Source: Saccharicrinis sp965230625
GTDB taxonomy: Bacteria > Bacteroidota > Bacteroidia > Bacteroidales > Marinilabiliaceae
NCBI GenBank assembly: GCA_965230625.1
Contig: CBDDLL010000001.1
Coordinates: 4,526,001 to 4,590,000, forward strand
Length of the DNA: 64,000 bases
Direction of reading: 5' to 3'
Shown here: positions 35,048-47,000 of the stretch, in pieces
How the letters are laid out: every line of letters starts with the position of its first letter
How positions within the stretch are numbered: the stretch's first letter is position 1
Position numbers and translations under genes: made by a program
Notes under the pieces: model-generated
Database searches by the model: none
Told to the model about the DNA's origin: nothing
Seen by the model: only the letters and a program-made list of their open reading frames with translations

Positions 35048-38000
35048 TTACTGAACTAATAATTTCACCACTTGTCTCTCGTCATCTACCTCAACAAATA
35101 CTGCATATATGCCAGGAGCATTCACATTATAGAATTCGTTATAAGTATCCAATCCATTAACTTTTCGTTTATCTACTATCTTTCCGTCCTGAATTCCAAC
35201 AAGGTAAAGCGTAGCATCTCGTGCTTTATCAAGTTTTAATTTAACATTGAATGCCCCGTTATTTGGATTCGGTGTAGCCATCAACGAAAGTATTTTTCTA
35301 CTAGTCTCTTCACTAGTATTTCTTTGCACTGATGGGGTAACCAGAATAGTTTTGCGCGCTTGTGCCATACAATTATAGCTATGGGCATTAAGTACGATTT
35401 CGTAATTACCTTCTTCTTCGAATATTACTTTACTGTAAAAAGTAGATTGCTCAACAATTTGATGTTTACCACTAAAGTGCCAATCTAGCATTTGTGGTTT
35501 GGGTTGACTCACCTCAACAATAATTAATGTATCACCTACCGGAACACTACTTGCTACTAAAAATTCAGGGATTAAATCAGTATCTCTGGTATCTACGAAT
35601 ACAGTGTCACGACCAATACAGTTTCGATCATCCATAACTTCAACGTAATACTCAGCTTTATCACCAACTACCCATGCAGAATCCGTTGCTGTATTACCAA
35701 GTGTATTACTCCACTTATACTCCTCAAATTTTCCAGGATATAGGCGAACTGTATTGTCTTCACAAACTACTTTGTCTTCTCCTAATACCGGATAAATAGT
35801 GGTTTCATAATCTAATTCGAACTTACGATTAATATGACAGTTTTTAATATCATAAATATCCAGGTGATAAGAACCGATATCAAGATTATTAACTTTATGT
35901 TTATTTTCGCCATGTTTCCATACATAAGAATACTTTGGACGACCTCCTGAGGCACTTACTTTAATTATCCCATTTGGTACTCCAAAGCAAAGTGGATTCA
36001 TTAGTTTATTTACAGTCAATGCCATGGCATCAGGCTCATATATAGTGAATAGGTGATTATCTTCGCAACCATAAGTATCATAAACTCTTACATCATAATT
36101 GCCTCCACTTAAACCAGTCCAATTTTTATTATCCGAACCATCGGTCCATTCAATATTATGAACCCAATCTTTTGGTGAGACTGTTACCTTAGCCCAACCA
36201 TCTGCATCACCATTACATGTTACATCCTGATAATTAAAATCACTTATCTTTAAATAACTTACATCTATATTTATAGTATCAAAACCTAAGCATTTATCTT
36301 TATCTGTTACTCTTAAATAATATGTACCCGGATCTTCGACAGCAATGTTTCTTTTTGATGATGAAAATCCATTACTGGCCGTCCATGCAAACTTTTTATA
36401 ATCTCCAGCATCAAGTGGTAACGTATTGTAGTGACATATTAATGTATCCTTGCCTACATATGGCTTTAGATTTTTGCGATAAGAAAAATTAAATTCTTTT
36501 TGATAAAAACAGTTGTTAGCATCTGTTACGTCAATACGATAATAACCTGTATCCAAATCATTGATGTTTTGATTTCGCATTCCATTATTCCAATTCACTG
36601 AGTAAGGAAGTACCCCACCTTTAACCTCTCCATGGATATAACCATTAAAATTACCTAAACAAAGAGGATCAAGAATATCTGTTATTTGGTAGTTTAATAC
36701 ATCTGGTTCGAATATGCTAAATTTTCTATTATCAACACATCCATATTTATCAGTAACCTGTACGTTGTAATCTCCTCCACTTAAATTGTGCCAACTTGTT
36801 TTTCCTGATCCATCTGGCCAACGAATAATATGATCCCAACCGGCAGGTGATACATTTATTTCGGCTAAGCCATCTGCATATTTATTACAGGTGACATCCT
36901 TTTGCTTAAAGTCTGAGATGTTCAGGTAACTTACATCTAGCTTTAAGGTATCATAACCTAAACAATGATCGGCATCTGTAACCTTCAAATAGTATATTGA
37001 TGGATCTTTTATTACAGGTTTAGAAGATGTTGAGCTATATCCTGATTCGGAAACCAAATTATATGTATGATATGTACCTGGATCAATTATTAAACTATCA
37101 TAATGACAGATCAAAGTATCATTTCCTATAAAGGGTGTTAGTTTTCGCTGATAATCAAGATCAAATTCCTTTTGATACGAACAATTATTAGCATCGGTAA
37201 TATCTATTCGATAATTACCTGTATCCAATTGATGAATGCTTTCCTCTGATGATCCGTTACTCCATAATACATTATATGGTTGTACACCTCCTTGTACTTC
37301 ACCTTCAATAACTCCATTAAAATTACCATAACACAAGGTATGCTCAAATAAATTAATCTGGTAGTTTAATACATCTGGTTCGAATATGCTAAATTTTCTA
37401 TTATCAACACATCCATATTTATCAGTAACCTGTACGTTGTAATCTCCTCCACTTAGATTGTGCCAACTTGTTTTTCCTGATCCATCCGGCCAACGAATAA
37501 TGTGATCCCAACCGGCAGGTGATACATTTATTTCGGCTAAGCCATCTGCATATTTATTACAGGTGACATCCTTTTGCTTAAAGTCTGAGATGTTCAGGTA
37601 ACTTACATCTAACTTTAAGGTATCATAACCTAAACAATGATCGGCATCTGTAACCTCCAAATAGTATATTGATGGATCTTTTATTACAGGTTTAGATGAT
37701 GTTGAGCTATATCCTGATTCGGAAACCAAATTATATGTATGATATGTACCTGGATCAATTATTAAACTATCATATTGACAGATTAAAGTATCATTTCCTA
37801 TAAAGGGTGTTAGTTTTCGCTGATAATCAAGATCAAATTCCTTTTGATACGAACAATTATTAGCATCGGTAATATCTATTCGATAATTACCTGTATCCAA
37901 TTGATGAATGCTTTCCTCTGATGATCCGTTACTCCATAATACATTATATGGTTGTACACCTCCTTGTACTTCACCTTCAATAACTCCATTAAAATTACCA

Positions 38001-41000
38001 TAACACAAGGTATGCTCAAATAAATTAATCTGGTAGTTTAATACATCTGGTTCGAATATGCTAAATTTTCTATTATCAACACATCCATATTTATCAGTAA
38101 CCTGTACGTTGTAATCTCCTCCACTTAGATTGTGCCAACTTGTTTTTCCTGATCCATCCGGCCAACGAATAATGTGATCCCAACCGGCAGGTGATACATT
38201 TATTTCGGCTAAGCCATCTGCATATTTATTACAGGTGACATCCTTTTGCTTAAAGTCTGAGATGTTCAGGTAACTTACATCTAACTTTAAGGTATCATAA
38301 CCTAAACAATGATCGGCATCTGTAACCTCCAAATAGTATATTGATGGATCTTTTATTACAGGTTTAGATGATGTTGAGCTATATCCTGATTCGGAAACCA
38401 AATTATATGTATGATATGTACCTGGATCAATTATTAAACTATCATAATGACAGATCAAAGTATCATTTCCTATAAAGGGTGTTAGTTTTCGCTGATAATC
38501 AAGATCAAATTCCTTTTGATACGAACAATTATTAGCATCGGTAATATCTATTCGATAATTACCTGTATCCAATTGATGAATGCTTTCCTCTGATGATCCG
38601 TTACTCCATAATACATTATATGGTTGTACACCTCCTTGTACTTCACCTTCAATAACTCCATTAAAATTACCATAACACAAGGTATGCTCAAATAAATTAA
38701 TCTGGTAGTTTAATACATCTGGTTCGAATATGCTAAATTTTCTATTATCAACACATCCATATTTATCAGTAACCTGTACGTTGTAATCTCCTCCACTTAG
38801 ATTGTGCCAACTTGTTTTTCCTGATCCATCCGGCCAACGAATAATGTGATCCCAACCGGCAGGTGATACATTTATTTCGGCTAAGCCATCTGCATATTTA
38901 TTACAGGTGACATCCTTTTGCTTAAAGTCTGAGATGTTCAGGTAACTTACATCTAACTTTAAGGTATCATAACCTAAACAATGATCGGCATCTGTAACCT
39001 CCAAATAGTATATTGATGGATCTTTTATTACAGGTTTAGATGATGTTGAGCTATATCCTGATTCGGAAACCAAATTATATGTATGATATGTACCTGGATC
39101 AATTATTAAACTATCATATTGACAGATTAAGGTATCATTTCCTATAAAGGGTGTTAATACTCTTTGATAGTCAAACTCAACATCAAAATTAGCTTCACAT
39201 TGATGACTATCTTTCAATTTTAAACTATAGATTCCAGGTTCTACATCTGAAACTAAATTAGTATTTACTCCATTACTCCATTCATAAATATATCCCGGCG
39301 TCCCTCCTTGAGCCTGAACTTCCATTACTCCTTGAATCCCACCATAACAAAGTGGATCGGAAAAATTTATAGTATCAAACAGCAAAGGATCAGGTGTTTC
39401 AATATTAAACTTTTGTGATGTCCTACAACCTTTATTATCACGAACAAGCAACTCATACTCACCAGATGAAACACCCCAAACACTATCATTATAGTAATTG
39501 GTTACTGATGATGGCCAACTATAAAAATATGGTTTATTACCTTTTATAACCTCTGCTTTTGCATTTCCATCACTATATCCAAAACATGATACTGGAGTTA
39601 CAATTATAGTATCAATTCCTAAGTCTGTAATATCTCCCACCACAAACTCAAAAGGTATGGTACACAAATGTTCATCTGTTACCAATACCTTATAACGAGA
39701 CGAATATAAATTGTAAATATTTGATGCTGTTTCTCCAACCATTGGAGTTTCAATGGTATTATCATCCGATATTTTAAACCAATCAAAACTGAATTGACCA
39801 ATTCCTCCTGTAAACTCTGCTTCAATACTTCCTTCGTTGTTTAAGCATCTTGATTTTATAATATTTTCACTAATCTTCACTATTTCTTCCGGTTGGGTAA
39901 GAACTATATTCTCTACAGCAACAGCACAACCCTTAGCATCTTTTACATGCAAATTATATTTTCCTATAGGTAATTTTTGTATACTTGTTCCTTCAATCCA
40001 ATTTATTTCATCTATGGATATTTGATAGTTACCGTTTCCTCCATTTACTTCAAGATTAATTTCTCCATCATTTCCATTGTAACAATTAATATTCTTGTGA
40101 GACTCATAATTTGCTTTAAGTAGATCAGGTTGAACAATAATCAAAGTACTATCCCAACTAATCCCTGCACTATCTGTTATACTAATTTTGTACTCTCCAG
40201 CTACCAGGTTATTAAATTTTCCATGATTTTGAGGTTTACCCAAGTTATTAATCAAAGTATAATCACCCCATCCTCCTTCAGGTACCACCTCAATTAATCC
40301 ATCACTCAATTCGAAACATGAAACAGGTTGATTTTGAAGTATATTGAATCGTAAAGCTTTGTCTGGTTCTTTGATTTGAATGGTTCGCTCCATCCAGTCT
40401 GAAGATTCATAAACACAACCTGCAGTATCACGTACCATTAGTTTATATTCCCCTGCAGGAATAAACTTCAGATCAAGAGTGTTAGCAATTTGCCCTTGAT
40501 CAAAAGCAAGTGCTCCATCGTTATAAAACCATTTATAATCAAACCACTGATTACCATTATCTATGTCAATCGATATAAAACCGGAGAGGTTTCCTTTAGC
40601 TTTAATATAATTATGTTTAATATTTATTTTAACAGTATCTGGTTCTCCTATGCTAAATAAGTCAGTATCCATACATGCATTGGAGTCTCTAACTGTTATC
40701 TCATACTCCCCTTTGGGTAGTTTACCGTAACGGTAATCTTTTTTAAAACTCTTAAAATCGCCATGGTAATTGGATGGAGTGTTCAAATCCCTTATGCTAA
40801 ATTGTAAGCCGTTATAAAAATTAATACCATTTTCTACTGTAGTTTCTATTCGGCCATTTGCATACTGCGGGCAAGTGGCATCAAAGGTTTTATCAACCTT
40901 TATTGTTAAGCTATCAGGCTCGGTTATTTCAAAGTTCCATATACGGCTTACTCCTGAAGTATCTGCTATGGTTAAAGCATAAGTACCAGGAACTAAGTTA

Positions 41001-44000
41001 TCGTAAAATCCATTTGCCTGCTCTTGCTTTCCATTTAAACTATACTCGTATTCGTTGCCCCAACCTCCTGTGGCAATTGCGTCAACAAATCCATTCCCAA
41101 AACTTTTACAAGTAACATTACTTAACTCTTGTTTACCAAACATAAATGTTTGCTTAGGCTCTTTTATTTCAATAGCCCTTTCCATCCATTCTACACATCC
41201 AATATCTCTAACTTGTATTGTATATAAACCAGCTAGTCGGTTATTCATGCTAATACTTCCACTTGTATTTTCGGTTTCGTTGTATATAACATTTCCGTCA
41301 AACAATACCTTATAGTCAAATACTCCATTACCCTTGGTGGTGCTTACCGATAATTCTCCCGTTGCATCCCCTTTATCTTTTATATAATTATGTGTATAAC
41401 TTATCTCGGCTGGAGCTGGCTCCCCAATGCTAAATACATCTGTATCTTCACATGAATTGGAGTCGCGAACTGTTATCTCATACTCCCCTTTGGGTAGTTT
41501 ACTATAACGGTAATCTTTTTTAAAACTCCTAAAATCGCCATGGTAATTGGATGGAGTGTTCAAATCCCTTATGCTAAATTGTAAGCCGTTATAAAAATCA
41601 ATACCATTTTCTACTGTAGTTTCTATTCGGCCATTGGAATACTGAGGGCAAGTCGCATCAAAAGTTTTATCAACCTTTATTGTTAAGCTATCAGGCTCGG
41701 TTATTTCAAAGTTCCATATACGGCTTACTCCTGAAGTATCTGCTATGGTTAAAGCATAAGTACCAGGAACTAAGTTATCGTAAAATCCATTTGTCTGCTC
41801 TTGCTTTCCATTTAAACTATATTTATATTCGTTGCCCCAACCTCCTGTAGCTTCTGCTTTAACAAATCCATTCCCAAAACTTTTACAAGTAACATTACTT
41901 AACTCTTGTTTACCAAACGTAAATGTTTCTGCAGGCTCTTTTATCTCAATAGTCCTTTCCATCCATTCTCCCGACTCGTATGCACAACCTGCTGTATCCC
42001 TAACTTGCACTGTATATACACCAGCTAGTAGGTTACTCATGCTAATACTTCCACTTGTATTTTCGGTTTCGTTGTATATAACATTTCCGTCAAGCAATAC
42101 CTTATAATCAAATACGCCATTACCCTTGGTAGTACTTACCAATAGTTCCCCTGTAGCATCCCCTTTATCTTTTATATAATTATGTGTATAACTTATCTCG
42201 GCTGGAGCTGGCTCCCCAATGCTAAATACATCTGTATCTTCACATGAATTGGAGTCGCGAACTGTTATCTCATACTCCCCTTTGGGTAGTTTACTATAAC
42301 GGTAATCTTTTTTAAAACTCCTAAAGTCGCCATGGTAATTGGGTGGAGTGTTCAAATCCCTTATGCTAAATTGTAAGCCGTTATAAAAATTAATACCATT
42401 TTCTACTGTAGTTTCTATTCGGCCATTGGAATACTGAGGGCAAGTCGCATCAAAAGTTTTATCAACCTTTATTGTTAAGCTATCAGGCTCGGTTATTTCA
42501 AAGTTCCATATACGGCTTACTCCTGAAGTATCCGCGATGGTTAAGGCATAACTACCTGGAACTAAGTTATCGTAAAATCCATTTGTCTGCTCTTGCTTTC
42601 CATTTAAACTATATTTGTATTCGTTGCCCCAACCTCCTGTAGCTTCTGCTTTAACAAATCCATTCCCAAAACTTTTACAAGTAACATTACTTAACTCTTG
42701 TTTACCAAACGTAAATGTTTCCGCAGGTTCTTTTATCTCAATAGTCCTTTCCATCCATTCTCCCGACTCGTATGCACAACCTGCTGTATCCCTAACTTGC
42801 ACTGTATATACACCAGCTAGTCGGTTACTCATGCTAATACTTCCACTTGTATTTTCGGTTTCGTTGTATATAACATTTCCGTCAAGCAATACCTTATAAT
42901 CAAATACGCCATTACCCTTGGTAGTACTTACCAATAGTTCTCCTGTAGCATCCCCTTTATCTTTTATATAATTATGTGTATAACTTATCTCGGCTGGAGC
43001 TGGCTCCCCAATGCTAAATACATCTGTATCTTCACATGAATTGGAGTCGCGAACTGTTATCTCATACTCCCCTTTGGGTAGTTTACTATAACGGTAATCT
43101 TTTTTAAAACTCCTAAAGTCGCCATGGTAATTGGATGGATTGTATAAATCCCTTATGCTAAATTGTAAGCCGTTATAAAAATCAATACCATTTTCTACTG
43201 TAGTTTCTATTCGGCCATTGGAATACAGAGGGCAAGTCGCATCAAAAGTTTTATCAACCTTTATTGTTAAGCTATCAGGCTCGGTTATTTCAAAGTTCCA
43301 TATACGGCTTACTCCTGATGTATCCGCGATGGTTAAGGCATAACTACCTGGAACTAAGTTATCGTAAAATCCATTTGTCTGCTCTGGCTTTCCATTTAAA
43401 CTATATTTGTATTCGTTGCCCCAACCTCCTGTAGCTTCAGCGTTAACAAATCCATTTCTAAAACTTTTACAAGTAACATTACTTAACTCTTGTTTACCAA
43501 ACGTAAATGTTTCCGCAGGCTCTTTTATCTCAATAGTCCTTTCCATCCATTCTCCCGACTCGTATGCACAACCTGCTGTATCCCTAACTTGCACTGTATA
43601 TACACCAGCTAGTCGGTTACTCATGCTAATACTTCCACTTGTATTTTCGGTTTCATTGTATATAACATTTCCGTCAAACAATACCTTATAGTCAAATACT
43701 CCATTGCCCTTGGAAGTGCTTACCGATAGTTCTCCTGTTGCATCCCCTTTATCTTTTATATAATTATGTGTATAGCTTATCTCGGCTGGAGCTGGCTCAT
43801 TTATAACAAAAGTAGCGCTGGTTTTACAACCGTTAACATCTGAAATATTTAATTGATAGTTTCCTTCAGGTAACAAATTGTAATTAAAAAACTTATTGCC
43901 ATTTAAGGTTACATCAGCAAAAGTACTTCCAGCATTTGTACTCCTAATAATATAATCAATATCATCTTTCCCTAAATCATCAATATTAACCGTTGCATTT

Positions 44001-47000
44001 ACTTTTCCATCAGCATACCCGGGACATGTAGCATCAGTCACTGAATTAATACTTAATGACATTGAAGGGCGAGATTTTATAGTAATAGAAATGCTTTCAA
44101 CATTCCCCGCTTTATCCTTAACCCTAAAAGTATAATTACCCGGATCAAGCTGTTGATAATCATATTTGCAACTCCATCCGCCACTTCCGATAGCAAATAA
44201 ATAAGGACTTTCTTTACACTTTTTACCCGCTCCTTCCTGCCAATCAGGACAATTATAGTGAGCTACATTATTACAATCTTCCGAATGAACATGTTCTGCA
44301 CATAACCACCCTCCTGTAGCATTCAGTACTACTCTACCATCTTTGGAATTATAACATCTTTCGTTAGTTACCTTAGCTGATAAAGATAATGGCGCTGATG
44401 GTTGCGTAATTACAACTTCTTTTACATAAGTATCCGAACCATTAAAATAATTACAACCTTTTATATCCTTTAGTTTAAAAATGTATTTTCCTGCTTTAAG
44501 TCCCGATCTTTTAAAATTATAAGCAGTTTCAGGATTTGAGTAAGATATTGTTCCTGTTTCAGGATTTTCTCCATCTTTATACCATTCGTAAGTGTATTCC
44601 TTATTGCCCTCTGAAATAAATATGGAAAAGGCACCATCAGATCCATTATGCTTACTAATACATGAAATTGAAGAATCAAAAAATTGAATTGGCAATGGTT
44701 CTGCAACTTCTATATTCGAGTAAGAAGCAAAACAATTTTGACCTTGTTCTTTTACATTTATTTCATAAATACCGGCAGATAATCCGGAGAATTTACCTGT
44801 AGAACGATTAAATGATGCTCCTGCATATTCGGAGTACTTTGATCCATTCTTTTTATAAATTTTGTAGGTATATGTTCCCCCTGGGTAATTATCATTACCA
44901 ATTGTTACAGCTATACTTCCATCGCTACCACCATAACAAGTTGTTTTATCTACTAATGGATTTGTAATTGATAAAGTATTAACTCTGGAAGTTATTCCAA
45001 TTGGAGTAGATGTATAGGAACACCCTTCTTCATCAATTACTTTTATTTTATACTCGCTAACTTTTAAACCCGAAAAAGTAACTTTTGATCCTGTTAAAAT
45101 TTGACTAGGTGTAGTTTTTAAACCTTCATATAAATAAATGGTATAATTACCCGAGGTATTTGGCACTCCCTGTGAGGCAGAAACGGTAATAGTTCCGTTG
45201 GTAGCCAATGGACAACTGGTTTGAGTAAAACTATTAATTTGAAGCGTTACTGCATTTGTATTTATTGGAACTTTTACATCATTTTTAATATACTTACAGC
45301 CAAAAGCATCTGTTACTTGTAATTTATAGTTTTGATTATTTAGGTTAGAATATTTTTTTTGTAAAGAACTATTATCTGAAGGTGATGTTTCTAGATTATT
45401 CTCATCTTTAAACGAAAACAAAAAACCTTGATTATTATCTCCTGATGCCGTATAATCTGTAACACTTATTTTTACATTTCCATTATTAGCACTTTCACAG
45501 GCTAAATCGTTAGTGTAGTCAACCTTAACATTAGGAGAATAATTTTTATTTTTTATCTGTACCTGACTTGTACTACTACAGTTGGCTTCTTTATCAGTAA
45601 CTGTTACTGTATAATTTCCTGCATCTAAATTAATAAAGCTTACCGGATTACTCGAATTAGTTTTATTATCATGTAATTGCGAAACTCCTGATATTTGATA
45701 TTTTAACGAATTGACAGAATTACTTGTTGTTGCTTTTATTGAAAAACTTCCTTTTTGTCCTTCGTTACAATATTGATCTTTTAAATTTGAAGGATTACCT
45801 ATTGTAATTGGACCATTTGGATTGAAACCTATATTAACCACCTTACTTACTTCGCAGCCAACATCATCAATTACTTTTAATGTATAACTATTATTACTTA
45901 ACCCTGTAAACTTATTACTACTTGATGATTTAGTAGATTTTAATACACCATTAAGATAATAACGATATTGAGATGTATTTGTACTTCCATCAGAAGATAT
46001 ACCTCCTGATGCATTTAATTGTATTGATCCTGATGCACTACCTTCACAACTTGCACTATTATTATTACTTACTGAAGCTGTAAGTTTATCATCACTCACT
46101 TTAATTCCTTTTACAGAAATTGTGCGAACACATTTACGCCCCTCTAACTCTGTTATGGTAAATTCATAATCTCCAGCTTTTAGTCCAGAGGCTATATTAT
46201 AATCTTTATCATAACTTCCTCCTTTCAACCCAGTTATCGTATATTCTCCTTGGGGTCTACGATTTAACCTAACAGCTGCATTTGATTTCCCAGAACAAGA
46301 TTCATCTCTTAAAATTTCATAATTTATATTTGATAACCCGTTTACTTTACCAACACTAAAGCTAGACGATGATGATGAACAACCTCTTGCTCCATTTGAA
46401 AACAAAATTTGATAGTTTTTTCCTTGCTCCGATCCTGGTATCACATAATCAAATTCATACCTAATCTTTCCATTTCTATAAGGTTTTACGCTCTTAGTTT
46501 TCACTACAGAACCTCCATTTTCCTTTACCTGTAAGCTAATATCTTCACCATAATGACATTCGTTTACATAAATATCTACAGACCCTTTTCTTTCACATAC
46601 CTGATCTTTTAAAGAGTTATTTATAATAGTTATAACCGGATTAGATCTTTTGTTAACAGTAACTGTTTCTACACTACTGTTACAACCGTATCCCCTAACG
46701 TAAACCTGATAAGTACCTGCACTTAATCCGCTAATTTTAGTTTGTGTGTTATGAGGATTATAGGCTGATTTTGTATAATTAGTGGCATTACTGCTTTTAA
46801 AATAATATTCGCTAGAAGCATACGTAGGCGAAGTGTTTGAAATAATAATTTTACCATCTTTACCATTACTGTTACAATATGATGTCGGCTCCGTTATAAA
46901 ATTTGCTGTAGGTACAGTTCGTTGGTCAATACTAAAAGAATGATTTACAGATATACCAGATGCCGAGTTTTTTTGTGCAGGATGATCATCCGTTACGGTT

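Noticed and set aside
41832..43691. Three nearly identical + strand frames opposite the giant gene
   Set aside because: They are antisense shadows of the 792-bp tandem repeat, kept open only because the repeat is conserved.
36687..43796. CRISPR-like repetition
   Set aside because: The repeats are 672 and 792 bp, in frame, and encode protein modules, with no short repeat-spacer pattern.
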